A stretch of 27,476 nucleotides of DNA from JADGGV01 sp035715725 (GTDB lineage: Bacteria; Gemmatimonadota; Gemmatimonadetes; Longimicrobiales; RSA9): assembly GCA_035715725.1 (NCBI GenBank), contig DASTKT010000092.1, positions 1 to 27,476 on the forward strand. Reading direction: 5' to 3'. Made by a program: the position numbers and the translations under genes. This document shows, in pieces, positions 1-7,667 of the stretch (the stretch's first letter is position 1; the number at the start of each line of letters is the position of its first letter). The notes under the pieces were generated by a model. The model saw only the letters and a list, made by a program, of their open reading frames with translations. It was not told where the DNA came from and made no database searches.

Positions 1-100
1 GGTGCGCCGGCCGCGGGGTCGCCTCGAACCCGCCGCGCGCGGCTCCCGCGGCGGGCGCGGCCCACGCGCGGCACTCGCGCCCGCGTCGTCGGCGAGCGCG

Positions 101-916
101 TCACCCGGACGGCTCGGCCGGAGCGGCGGCGTCCGCCTCGCCGGTCCGCTCCACGTCGCCGGCCGGCACCGCGTCCGAGGTGGGCGCCGTCGGGCCGTTC
201 GGCTCCGGCGGATCGGCCGGAGGCGCGGCGCCTCCGGGCGGCGTCCCCGGCGCCACCCGCGCCGCCGGGCTGCTGAACGAGGAGCGGCGCGCCGCAGGCT
301 CCGCGGCGTCCGCGGTCGGCGGGCTCGCGGCGCCGGTCCCGGGCTCCGCGCGCGGCGCCGCGGCCGCGGCTATCGGACCCTCGGGCGGCGCGGCCCGCAC
401 GGCGGCGTCGCGGGGAGACGGACCCTCGGGCGGCGCGGCCCGCACGGAGGCGTCGCGGGGAGGCCGGCCCTCGTCGCCGATGATGAGGCGGTCGGCGAGC
501 TTCTCGAGCTGCCCGAGCAGCGTGGGGCTGCCGGCGGCGCTCTCGCCGAAGAGGCCTTCCGGGTTCTCCTCGGCTCCGCGCGCGGAGCCGTAGAGGTTGA
601 GCCAGAGGTCGGCGCGCTCGCCGAGGCGGAGGACGCGGTAGAACCAGCCGGTCGGCCGGCCGAGCCTGCGCAGCACCAGGTCGGCGACGAGGGCGAGAAG
701 CGCCGCCTGAGAGATCGCCACGCCCTTCATGCCGTCGAGGAGGAGCTTGACCTCGAAGACGGCGAAGTCGCGGATCAGGACGCGAGTCGGGCGATCGACG
801 CGCCCGTGCAGGCGGTCGAGATGCTTGCGGCCGCGCTCCGCCGCGCGCCGGCCGGAGCGCCGCGCGAAGCCATGCGTCTCGCGCGGCTCCGGCTCGAAGT
901 CATCGATGCTCGACAT
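101..916 (-). CDS. Hypothetical protein with low-complexity C-terminal half
   Basis: I do not recognise this family. The 271-residue product has a charged N-terminus, one moderately hydrophobic stretch around residues 55-75 (VKLLLDGMKGVAISQAALLA), and a globular-looking segment to about residue 140. The rest is rich in Ala, Pro, Gly and Arg and contains two 15-residue tandem repeats (RDASVRAAPPEGPSP-like). I chose the ATG at 916 (MSSIDDFEPE) because the 30 residues before it are arginine-rich and look like non-coding translation. No strong ribosome binding site is visible. It lies downstream of the PRC-barrel gene on the same strand with a gap of about 130 nt, so cotranscription is possible. 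It could be a small membrane-associated protein. Function is unknown, and the low-complexity tail may be lineage-specific. Confidence 0.55.
   Translation of the reverse strand: MSSIDDFEPEPRETHGFARRSGRRAAERGRKHLDRLHGRVDRPTRVLIRDFAVFEVKLLLDGMKGVAISQAALLALVADLVLRRLGRPTGWFYRVLRLGERADLWLNLYGSARGAEENPEGLFGESAAGSPTLLGQLEKLADRLIIGDEGRPPRDASVRAAPPEGPSPRDAAVRAAPPEGPIAAAAAPRAEPGTGAASPPTADAAEPAARRSSFSSPAARVAPGTPPGGAAPPADPPEPNGPTAPTSDAVPAGDVERTGEADAAAPAEPSG
375..464. repeat. 45-bp tandem duplication inside the hypothetical gene
   Basis: Two adjacent copies of a 45-bp unit, each starting GGACCCTCGGGCGGCGCGGC, begin at about 375 and 420 and differ at a few bases. The period is a multiple of three, so the unit encodes a 15-residue protein repeat on the minus strand. 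Confidence 0.8.
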
Positions 917-1048
917 AGCGACGTCCCGGGTGACCGTGCCGCGTCCGTTCGGTCGGAGCGCGGCGGTGGATCGACGCGGCTGCGCGGCGGCCCGGCGGCG
1001 CGCCACGCCGGCGGCCCGGCACCGCGGCAGCCCGGCCGCCCCGCGCGG

Positions 1049-2074
1049 CTACTCCGGCGGCCGGCTTCCCGGCCCGCCCCTGCCGGCGTCCTCGGGCTCG
1101 CCGTACGGCGGCTCGCCGGGCGGCATGGACTCCGGTGCGAGGCCGCGGTCCGGCGGACCGCCCGGCTCGCCTTCGCCGCGGCCGGAGGCGGACTCCAGCG
1201 CCGGGCGCCCCCGCTCCATCGCCGCGAGTCCCGGTTCCGCCTCCGCCCGTCCCGACTCGACCGCCGGGCGCCCTGGCTCCATCCCCGCGCGATCCTCCTC
1301 GAGCGCCTCCCCGCCCCCCGGGGCGGATACGGCCTCCTCCGTCGCGAACGCCGCGTCCACGCGCTCCGCGATGGCCGGATCCAGCTCGCCCCCCGTGTAG
1401 GCCGGGAGCCGCTTCACGATGGCGGCCGGCGCACGCTCGAACCAGATGTCGCGGCCGCGCTCCTTCAGCGAGACGGCCTCGAGCGGAACGAGAATGTGCC
1501 GGTCCTCCGCGAGCGAGAAGAGGTCCTCCATCACGTCGACGTCGAGGTAGCGCACCCTGCCGGCGGCCGGCTGTACGAGCATCTCGGTCACGACGCCGAC
1601 GCGCTCGCCGTCGGCGCCGAACACGTTCCAGCCGCGCAGGTCCGGGGCGCCCTCGGCCAGTCGGAACTTCTTCGCCTGCTTCAGCGGGACGACGACCCCG
1701 TCCCCGGACACCCGCTCCGTGGGGGCGAAGCGGAGGTCGCCGTAGGCGCGCGGGTGCGCGATGGCCATCTCCTCCAGCACATCCGCGGTGAGCGGCCGGT
1801 CGGCCTGGTAGGCGGGGAGCGACCGGAGATCGTCGACCGTCCAGCGGCGAAGCACGAACCCCGCCGCCCCGGGCTCCACTTCATCCACGGGGACCAGCAC
1901 CTGGTTCTTGAAGAGCCCCAGGTCGAGCGCCAGGAAGCGGGTTTCGCGCGCGTCCCGCTCCAGCAGCACGTCCTTCACGCTCGCCGCCTTCTTGCCGTCG
2001 GCGCCCGCGACGTCCTGTCCGACGACGTCGCGGGTGCGGAGCACTACGGCGCGTGGTGCGGTGTCGTCGGGCAT
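1049..2074 (-). CDS. PRC-barrel domain protein (two barrels) with disordered tail
   Basis: The 341-residue protein has two PRC-barrel-like segments. The first covers roughly residues 10-75 (VVGQDVAGADGKKAASVKDV, then FLALDLGLFKNQVLVPVDEV). The second covers roughly 145-220 (GWNVFGADGERVGVVTEMLV, then VRYLDVDVMEDLF and HILVPLEAVSL). The pattern of a short sheet, 'D.G...G.V.D.L', then 'LV.VP...V' is typical of PRC-barrels, beta-barrel modules that in other proteins bind RNA, pigments or partners. The final 100 residues are Gly/Pro/Glu-rich and probably disordered. Two ATGs lie 6 nt apart. GGAGG at 2082-2086 is 7 nt from the second (2074) but only 1 nt from the first (2080), so I use 2074. The biological role is unknown; proteins of this kind are often stress-associated. 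Confidence 0.75.
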   Translation of the reverse strand: MPDDTAPRAVVLRTRDVVGQDVAGADGKKAASVKDVLLERDARETRFLALDLGLFKNQVLVPVDEVEPGAAGFVLRRWTVDDLRSLPAYQADRPLTADVLEEMAIAHPRAYGDLRFAPTERVSGDGVVVPLKQAKKFRLAEGAPDLRGWNVFGADGERVGVVTEMLVQPAAGRVRYLDVDVMEDLFSLAEDRHILVPLEAVSLKERGRDIWFERAPAAIVKRLPAYTGGELDPAIAERVDAAFATEEAVSAPGGGEALEEDRAGMEPGRPAVESGRAEAEPGLAAMERGRPALESASGRGEGEPGGPPDRGLAPESMPPGEPPYGEPEDAGRGGPGSRPPE

Positions 2075-2182
2075 GCGCATGCCTCCGGCTGGAGTGACGG
2101 TTCGGCGGGGCGTAACGCCGACCCGGAGGGCGACCGAGCGCCCGGCGGTCCGCTCCCGTGCGGTTGCCGGGCGGACCGGCGC

Positions 2183-2202
2183 GAGCCGGCGCCGGCGGGC
2201 TC
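2183..2202 (-). terminator. Candidate hairpin at the end of the OsmC-family gene
   Basis: GAGCC and GGCTC enclose a GCCGGCGCCGGC palindrome that overlaps the stop codon of the OsmC-family gene. A second 8-bp inverted repeat (2146-2153 with 2171-2178) follows downstream. There is no T-tract, and in DNA this GC-rich such pairings can arise by chance. Confidence 0.3.
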
Positions 2203-2614
2203 AGCCCTCCGGGTAGACGAACTTCAGCTCCTGCTCGATCTCCGGGCTGAGGCTCCGGGCCACCGGGCAGGTCCGGGCGATGTGCTCGAGCCGCTCGCGC
2301 TGCTCCGTGGAGAGGCCCGCCGGCATCTCGATCGTGACCGGGATCCGCGCGATCCGCCGCGGATCCGAGCGCATGTGCTTCTCGAGCGTGAACCGCGCGC
2401 TCCCGAACGGAATCCCCTCGCGCTGCGCGACGATGGCCATCGTCGTTACCATGCAGCACCCGAGCGACGCGGCGGTCAGGTCCGTCGGCGAGAACGAGCT
2501 GCCGTCGCCCATGTTGTCGACCGGCGCGGCCGTCGGCATGGTGCTGCCGGAGGGGCCGTGAGTGAGACGCATCTTCAGGCCGCCGGTGTACTCGCCGCTC
2601 ATCGGAACCGCCAT
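2201..2614 (-). CDS. OsmC/Ohr-family peroxide or thiol protection protein
   Basis: The 137-residue product matches the small OsmC fold: an N-terminal beta region, a central 'FSPTDLTAASLGCCMVTTMA' helix and a C-terminal 'ARTCPVARSLSP' helix. OsmC/Ohr proteins reduce organic or fatty-acid hydroperoxides in the cytoplasm using two cysteines. Here Cys53/Cys54 (in GCC) and Cys116 (in TCPV) occupy the expected positions. A shorter in-frame ATG lies at 2602 (MSGEYTGG). I prefer 2614 because GGAGG stands about 4 nt upstream. The gene is divergent from the amidase, and a PRC-barrel gene lies downstream on the same strand. Whether it belongs to the Ohr, OsmC or YhfA-like subgroup cannot be decided by eye. 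The YhfA-like subgroup is favoured by the 'PVDNMGDGSSFSPTDL' lead-in. Confidence 0.85.
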   Translation of the reverse strand: MAVPMSGEYTGGLKMRLTHGPSGSTMPTAAPVDNMGDGSSFSPTDLTAASLGCCMVTTMAIVAQREGIPFGSARFTLEKHMRSDPRRIARIPVTIEMPAGLSTEQRERLEHIARTCPVARSLSPEIEQELKFVYPEG

Positions 2615-2723
2615 CGTGCCTCCGTTCGGGGTCGGGTGTGAAGCCGGGCGCTCCGGCGAAGGTAGGCCCGGGCGCGCGGGTCGGCCAGAGGGGCACGCGC
2701 CGGGAGCGCCCCGCCGTGGCCAG

Positions 2724-2781
2724 CCCCCACGCGGCGCGCTCCGACCGGCCGGCCCCCGCGCGGCGCGCTCCGGCCGGCCGA
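2724..2781. repeat. 29-bp tandem repeat in the divergent intergenic region
   Basis: Two back-to-back 29-bp copies (2724-2752 and 2753-2781) match at about 26 of 29 positions around the core CGCGGCGCGCTCCG. They lie in the 265-nt gap between the OsmC-family and amidase starts. I see no clear promoter or gene in this gap. It is GC-rich throughout, and the repeat is its only obvious structure. Confidence 0.7.
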
Positions 2782-2879
2782 CCCACCGCGGCCGCGCCGA
2801 CCCGCGCTCCCCTCCTTGCCCACCGCGTCTCCGCCCCCCCACCTTCCGCCGGCGACGCACCCCGACCGGAGGCATCACC

Positions 2880-4346
2880 CTGGACGACGCGCTCACCCTC
2901 CCCGCCACCGAGCTGGCCGCCAGGATCCGTAGCCGCCGGCTCTCGCCCGTGGACGTGGTCGAGGCCCATATCCGCCGCATCCAGGCGGTGAACCCGGTGT
3001 TGAACGCCGTCGTCGCGGAGCGCTTCGACGCCGCGCGGCGCGAGGCGCAGGACGCGGAGCGCCGCCTGCGCGACGACCCCGAGACCCCCGGCGCGCTCCT
3101 CGGCGTCCCGTTCACCGTGAAGGAGATGGTGGACGTGGAGGGGATGCCCGATACCTTCGGCTCGCGCGGCCGCGCCGGCCGAACGGCCGGGCAGGACGCC
3201 ACCGCCGTGCGACGCCTGCGCGCGGCCGGCGCCATCCCGCTCGGCGTCACGAACGTGCCGGAGTGGGGGTTCTGGTTCGAGACGACGAACCTCGTCTACG
3301 GCCGCACGAGCAACCCCTACGACCCGAGCCGCACCCCCGGCGGCAGCTCCGGCGGCGAAGCCGCGATCATCGCCGCCGGCGGCTCCCCGTTCGGCCTCGG
3401 CAGCGACATCGGCGGCTCGGTCCGCATCCCCGCGGCGTTCTGCGGCATCTACGGCCACAAGCCGACGCACGGCCTGGTCCCGCTCACGGGCCACTACCCC
3501 GTCTACGAGTCCGGGCCCGACACGCACGCCCCCCGTGACAACCCCTACGTCGTGCTCGGCCCGCTGGCGCGGTCGGCGCGGGACCTGATGCCGCTGCTCC
3601 GCCTCGTCGCCGGGCCCGACGGCGTGGACCCGAACGCCGAGGAGATCCCGCTCGGGGACCCGCGGCGCGTCGCCTGGAAGGGCCGCCGGGTGCTCGTCCT
3701 CGACGATCCGCGCATCACCCTCGCCGCCCGCGCCACGAGCGAGGTGAAGCAGGCCGTCTGGAGCGCCGCCCGCGCGCTCGAGGCGCTCGGCGCCGGCGTC
3801 GAGCTGCTCCCCGACGCCTTCTTCCGCGCCGGCGCGGAAGTCTGGTTCGCCGCGCTCCTCCAGCTCGAGGGGCCGCCGCTCCGCCAGATCGTCGGCATCG
3901 GCGGACGCCTCGCGCTCGGCGCCGAGTTCGCCCGCAGCGCCGCCGGCCGCGCCCGCTACTCCTTCCCCACCCTCATGTTCCTGCTCGGCGAGGCGCTCGG
4001 GGGCATGCCGGCCCTGCGCTCCCGCTCCCTCCTCGCCGAGGGCCGCCGCCTCGCCGACCGCCTCGCCGACCGCCTCGGAGGCGACGGCGTGCTCCTCATG
4101 CCGCCGCACCCCCGCACCGCCCCCACGCACAACGCGCCCCTCCTCCGGCCGTTCGACTTCGCCTTCACCGGCGTGCTCAACGTGCTCCGCATCCCGGTCA
4201 CGGTGGCGCCCGTCGGCCGCGACGCGCACGGCCTGCCCCTCGCCGTGCAGGTCGCCTCCCGCCGCGGCAACGACCACGTCACCATCGCGGCGGCTCAGGC
4301 GCTGGAGACGGCGCTCGGCGGCTGGCGCCCACCCGCCGCGCCGTAG
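2880..4346 (+). CDS. Amidase (amidase-signature family), probable CTG start
   Basis: The 488-residue protein is a full-length amidase-signature enzyme, which hydrolyses carboxamides with a Ser-cisSer-Lys triad. From the CTG start, Lys81 lies in 'GVPFTVKEMVD', Ser156 in 'TPGGSSGGEAA' and Ser180 in 'GLGSDIGGSVRIP'. The spacings of 75 and 24 residues equal those of the fatty acid amide hydrolase triad (142/217/241). The substrate is not predictable and could be a peptide amide, acyl amide or other small amide. No signal peptide is seen. No ATG or GTG lies near the conserved N-terminus 'DDALTLPATELAARIRSR'. GGAGG at 2868-2872 lies 7 nt before CTG at 2880, which gives the expected family start. 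The frame stays open further upstream, but that translation is Pro/Arg-rich and looks non-coding. Confidence 0.88.
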   Translation: MDDALTLPATELAARIRSRRLSPVDVVEAHIRRIQAVNPVLNAVVAERFDAARREAQDAERRLRDDPETPGALLGVPFTVKEMVDVEGMPDTFGSRGRAGRTAGQDATAVRRLRAAGAIPLGVTNVPEWGFWFETTNLVYGRTSNPYDPSRTPGGSSGGEAAIIAAGGSPFGLGSDIGGSVRIPAAFCGIYGHKPTHGLVPLTGHYPVYESGPDTHAPRDNPYVVLGPLARSARDLMPLLRLVAGPDGVDPNAEEIPLGDPRRVAWKGRRVLVLDDPRITLAARATSEVKQAVWSAARALEALGAGVELLPDAFFRAGAEVWFAALLQLEGPPLRQIVGIGGRLALGAEFARSAAGRARYSFPTLMFLLGEALGGMPALRSRSLLAEGRRLADRLADRLGGDGVLLMPPHPRTAPTHNAPLLRPFDFAFTGVLNVLRIPVTVAPVGRDAHGLPLAVQVASRRGNDHVTIAAAQALETALGGWRPPAAP

Positions 4347-4372
4347 CCGGTCGTCCTCCACTTGTCCCTCAT

Positions 4373-4389
4373 ATCTTGACAATCAAGAT
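4373..4389. promoter_or_regulatory. Perfect palindromic operator candidate (ATCTTGA-CAA-TCAAGAT)
   Basis: A perfect 7-bp inverted repeat with a 3-nt centre sits in an AT-rich island just upstream of the PadR gene and overlaps the TTGACA box at 4376-4381. Palindromes of this kind are typical sites for winged-helix dimers of the PadR/MarR type. The location suggests that PadR represses its own operon. Confidence 0.65.
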
Positions 4390-4405
4390 GAGAGGGAGGT
4401 ATGGT
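4376..4405 (+). promoter_or_regulatory. Promoter of the PadR-permease operon
   Basis: A consensus -35 TTGACA (4376-4381), an 18-nt spacer and TATGGT (4400-4405) predict a transcript starting near 4412. This lies shortly before the GGAGGAG ribosome site (4424-4430) and the GTG start at 4433. The low local GC stands out sharply from the surroundings. Confidence 0.55.
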
Positions 4406-4432
4406 CGCGTGGACGACCACCGTGGAGGAGCC

Positions 4433-4768
4433 GTGGACAAGCCGAACACCGACGTCATCCCGGGCACGCTGGACCTGCTGATCCTGAAGACGCTGAGCCT
4501 GGAGCCGATGCACGGCTACGGCATCGCGCGGCGGGTCGAGCAGATCTCGCGCGGGGTGTTCAAGGTGAACCCGGGGTCGCTGCTGACGGCGCTGCAGCGG
4601 CTGGAGCGCGCCGGCTGGCTGGACGCGGAGTGGCGGCAGACGGAGAACTCGCGGCGCGCGAAGTTCTATGCACTGACGCGGGCCGGGGAGAAGCAGCTCG
4701 AGGTCGAGACCGCGGACTGGACGCGCCGGGCGTCGGCGGTCGCGCGGCTCCTGGGAGCGGAGGGGTAG
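4433..4768 (+). CDS. PadR-family transcriptional regulator (short type)
   Basis: The 111-residue product is a PadR winged-helix regulator. 'IPGTLDLLILKTLSLEPMHG' opens the domain, 'YGIARRVEQIS' continues it, and 'GSLLTALQRLERAGWLDAEW' is the recognition helix region. 'RRAKFYALTRAGEKQLEVET' forms the wing and the start of the C-terminal dimer helix. The length is typical of the small PadRs placed before orphan MacB/FtsX-like permeases in Acidobacteriota and Gemmatimonadota. I chose GTG at 4433: it directly follows GGAGGAG, gives the usual N-terminus, and lies downstream of the predicted promoter. The in-frame ATG at 4388 would lie inside the operator and promoter. The stop is 4 nt before the permease ATG, so the pair is almost certainly one operon. 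PadR regulators usually repress efflux or stress genes until a ligand binds. Confidence 0.92.
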   Translation: MDKPNTDVIPGTLDLLILKTLSLEPMHGYGIARRVEQISRGVFKVNPGSLLTALQRLERAGWLDAEWRQTENSRRAKFYALTRAGEKQLEVETADWTRRASAVARLLGAEG

Positions 4769-4772
4769 GCGC

Positions 4773-7424
4773 ATGTCGCTCTGGCGCCAGCTCACGAGGG
4801 GTCTCCGCGTGCTCGTCCGGCGGGACGCCGCGGACCGGGACCTCGCCGACGAAGTGCAGCACTACTTCGAGGAAGCGACCGCGGCGCTGGTGGCGAGCGG
4901 CCTGGCCCCGGACGAGGCGCGGCGGGCCGCGCGGCTGGAGCTGGGCGACATGCTCTCCGTCCGCGAGGAGGTGCGCCGGTCCGGCTGGGAGGACGAGGTC
5001 GCGACGCTGCTCGCCGACTTGCGGTACGGCGCGCGGCGGCTGCGGAGCAGTCCGGGCTTCGCGGCGGTCGCGGTGCTCACGCTGGCGCTGGGCATCGGCG
5101 CGAGCACGGCGATCTTCAGCGCGGTGAACCCGATCCTGTTCGAGCCGCTGCCGTACGCGGACGCCGAGCGGATCGTGATGGTCTGGGACCATGGCCCGGA
5201 TGGCTCGCGCCTGCCGGTGACGTTCGGGACGTACCGGGAGGTGGCGGAGCGGAGTCGCTCGTTCGAGGCGCTCGCGGCGATGAAGCAGTGGCAGCCGGCG
5301 CTGACGGGGCCGGCGGAGCCGGAGCGGCTCGAGGGGCAGCGGGTGAGCGCGGGCTACTTCCGCGCGCTGGGCGTGCGGCCGGCGCTGGGACGGGAGTTCC
5401 AGGCGTCGGACGACCGCGTGAACGGCCCGAACGTGGTGATCTTGAGCGATGCGCTGTGGCGACGGCGCTTCGGCGGCGACCGCGCGATCGTCGGGCGCCA
5501 GGTGCGCCTGGACGACGAGAGCTTCACCGTCGTCGGCGTGATGCCGCGGGCGTTCGAGAACGTCCCGTCGGCCGAGGCGCAGCTCTGGGCGCCGCTGCAG
5601 TACGATGCATCGCTTCCATTCGACGGGAGGGAGTGGGGCCACCATCTGCGCATGGTGGGACGCCTGCGCCCCGGCGTCGGCCGGGACGAGGCGCGGCGGG
5701 AGCTGGATCGGATCGCGCGGTTCCCGGTGCCGGAGCGTCCCCGGCCCACCTGGGCGTCGCTGCAGCAGGGGCTCGTCGTGAACGCCTTGCAGGACGACGT
5801 CACGGAGTCCGTCCGTCCGGCACTGCTCGCGGTGCTCGGCGCGGTCCTGCTGGTGCTCCTGATCGCGTGCGTGAACGTGACGAACCTGCTGCTCGCGCGC
5901 GGCGCGCAGCGGCGTGGCGAGTTCGCGGTGCGCGTGGCGCTCGGCGCGGGGCGCCGGCGGATGATGCGGCAGCTCCTGACGGAGAGCCTCCTTCTGGCCG
6001 CGCTCGGCGGCGCCGTGGGGATGGCGGTGGCGCAGCTCGGCGTGCGGGCGCTGGTGGCGCTCAGTCCGCCCGAGCTGCCGCGGGTCGAGGCGATCCGGCT
6101 GGACGGCGCCGTGTTCGCGTTCGCCGTGGGCGTCACCACGCTGATCGGCCTGCTGGTCGGGCTGATCCCCGCGATCCACGCGTCCCGCTCCGACCCGCAC
6201 GCGGGGATGCAGCGGAGCTCGCGGCGCACGGTCGGCGGTCACCAGCTCACGCGCCGCACGCTCGTCGTGGCGGAGGTCGCTCTCGCGCTCGTGCTGCTGG
6301 TGAGCGCGGGGCTGCTGCTTCGCAGCCTCGAGCGCCTGTTCTCGATCGACCCCGGCTTCGAGCCATCCCGCCTGCTCACGATGCAGGTGCAGACCTCCGG
6401 GCACCGGTTCGATCGGGACGCCACGCACCGCTTCTTCGCCGACGCGCTGGATGCGGTGCGCCGCGTCCCGGGCGTCGCCGGGGCGTCGTTCACGAGCCAG
6501 CTCCCGCTGAGCGGCAACGACGATGTCTACGGCGTGCACTTCGAGTCGAGCCCGACGGTCAGCCCCGAGGCGGACAACGGCGCCTTCCGCTACGCCGTGC
6601 TCCCGGGCTACTTCGAGACGATGGCGATCCCGCTCCGGCGAGGCCGCCTGCTCGACGCCCACGACGTGGCCGGCAGCCCGCCGGTCGTCCTGGTCAGCGA
6701 ATCGCTGGCGAAGAGCAAGCTCCCCGGCGTGGACCCGGTCGGCCAGCGGCTGCGCATCGGTCCCTCCGACGGGCCGTGGGCCACGATCGTCGGCGTGGTG
6801 GGGGACGTGCGGCAGACGTCGCTCGCCGTCGGCCAGACGGATGCAGTCTACATCCCGACCGTGCAATGGCCGGTCTTCGTGGACAACGCGCTCTGGCTGG
6901 TGGTCCGCGCCCGCGGCGACGCGGCGGCGCTCGCACCCGCGGTCAAGCAGGCGATCTGGTCGGTCGACAAGGACCAGCCGATCGTCCGCGTGGCCACGAT
7001 GGACGACCGGCTCGCCGGGACCGCGGCCGACCGCCGCTTCGCGCTGATCGTCTTCGAAGCGTTCGGTCTCGTGGCGCTCCTGCTCGCGGCGACCGGCATC
7101 TACGGGGTGCTCTCCGGCAGCGTCGCCGAGCGGATGCGCGAGATCGGCGTGCGGTCGGCGCTCGGCGCATCCCGCCGCGACATCCTCGCCCTCGTGCTCG
7201 GCCAGGGGATGGCGCTGTCCGTCGTAGGCGTCCTGATCGGCGTGAGCGGTGCGGCGGCCGCCAGCCGCGCCCTGGTCACGCTCCTCTTCGGCGTCTCGCG
7301 GCTCGACCCGGTCACCTACCTCGGCGTGGTCGCGCTGCTCCTCGGCGTGTCGGCGCTCGCCTGCGCGCTGCCGGCGTGGCGCGCGGCGCGGGTGGACCCG
7401 TCGATGACGCTCCGCGCGGAGTAG
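4773..7424 (+). CDS. Orphan duplicated MacB/FtsX-type ABC permease (ADOP family)
   Basis: The 883-residue membrane protein contains two MacB-like modules in one chain. An N-terminal cytoplasmic segment ('ADEVQHYFEEA...GLAPDEARRAARLELGD', about 25-65) is characteristic of the orphan permease family. The first helix follows ('FAAVAVLTLALGIGASTAIF', about 95-118), then a MacB-type extracytoplasmic domain and a first FtsX region (about 348-470, 'VLLIACVNVTNLLLARGAQR', 'ALGAGRRRMMRQLLTESLLL'). A second such unit runs from about residue 495, with its FtsX region from about 755 ('MREIGVRSALGASRRDILAL'). No ABC ATPase is adjacent, as is usual for this family, so the energy partner and substrate are unknown. 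A role in export or envelope mechanotransmission is inferred. GGAGGGG (4759-4765) overlaps the padR stop and lies 7 nt from the ATG. Confidence 0.92.
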   Translation: MSLWRQLTRGLRVLVRRDAADRDLADEVQHYFEEATAALVASGLAPDEARRAARLELGDMLSVREEVRRSGWEDEVATLLADLRYGARRLRSSPGFAAVAVLTLALGIGASTAIFSAVNPILFEPLPYADAERIVMVWDHGPDGSRLPVTFGTYREVAERSRSFEALAAMKQWQPALTGPAEPERLEGQRVSAGYFRALGVRPALGREFQASDDRVNGPNVVILSDALWRRRFGGDRAIVGRQVRLDDESFTVVGVMPRAFENVPSAEAQLWAPLQYDASLPFDGREWGHHLRMVGRLRPGVGRDEARRELDRIARFPVPERPRPTWASLQQGLVVNALQDDVTESVRPALLAVLGAVLLVLLIACVNVTNLLLARGAQRRGEFAVRVALGAGRRRMMRQLLTESLLLAALGGAVGMAVAQLGVRALVALSPPELPRVEAIRLDGAVFAFAVGVTTLIGLLVGLIPAIHASRSDPHAGMQRSSRRTVGGHQLTRRTLVVAEVALALVLLVSAGLLLRSLERLFSIDPGFEPSRLLTMQVQTSGHRFDRDATHRFFADALDAVRRVPGVAGASFTSQLPLSGNDDVYGVHFESSPTVSPEADNGAFRYAVLPGYFETMAIPLRRGRLLDAHDVAGSPPVVLVSESLAKSKLPGVDPVGQRLRIGPSDGPWATIVGVVGDVRQTSLAVGQTDAVYIPTVQWPVFVDNALWLVVRARGDAAALAPAVKQAIWSVDKDQPIVRVATMDDRLAGTAADRRFALIVFEAFGLVALLLAATGIYGVLSGSVAERMREIGVRSALGASRRDILALVLGQGMALSVVGVLIGVSGAAAASRALVTLLFGVSRLDPVTYLGVVALLLGVSALACALPAWRAARVDPSMTLRAE

Positions 7425-7455
7425 CGCCGCACCGGCGCCGCCGCTACTCCGCGCG
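7413..7455 (+). terminator. Strong hairpin overlapping the permease stop codon
   Basis: Arms 7413-7426 and 7442-7455 are perfect 14-bp reverse complements (core GCGCGGAGTAGCG) around a 15-nt loop. The TAG stop lies within the left arm. No T-run follows, so this would be a non-canonical terminator or an mRNA 3' stabiliser. Confidence 0.5.
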
Positions 7456-7577
7456 CGGCCCCGGCCGCGCCGCCGCTGAGCCGCGGCCGGTCGTGCGCGC
7501 CGGCCGCGGCGCACCGGCGGCCCGCATCATCCAACCATCCGTTCGTCCCACCGTCCGGCCCGGCGAGCGACGGAGCC

Positions 7578-7607
7578 TGGACCGCGCTCGGCGGTCCGCG
7601 TTAGATA
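7578..7607 (+). promoter_or_regulatory. Candidate promoter of the tricorn-like protease
   Basis: TGGACC (7578-7583), an 18-nt spacer and TAGATA (7602-7607, within GTTAGATATCG) form a plausible sigma-70-type promoter about 60 nt before the ATG. TTAGATATC is the only AT-rich stretch in the 243-nt gap after the permease. Apart from this and the permease hairpin, I see nothing in that gap. Confidence 0.4.
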
Positions 7608-7667
7608 TCGTCCCGCGCCCCGCGGCGCGTCTTCCGAGATCCCCTCCGCCAACCGATCGAGGCCCCG

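Noticed and set aside
2..2641. Open frame of 879 codons on the plus strand at the window start
   Set aside because: It is antisense to the unknown, PRC-barrel and OsmC genes, and the Arg/Ala-rich translation matches no domain. Positions 1-100 hold nothing I can identify.
4388..4432. Upstream ATG start for PadR
   Set aside because: It would place the start inside the putative operator and before the -10 box, and adds residues without family similarity. GTG 4433 has the GGAGGAG site.
4560..7514. Large antisense frame under the permease
   Set aside because: The composition (His/Arg/Asp/Pro) and absence of motifs mark it as a shadow of the strongly supported permease gene.
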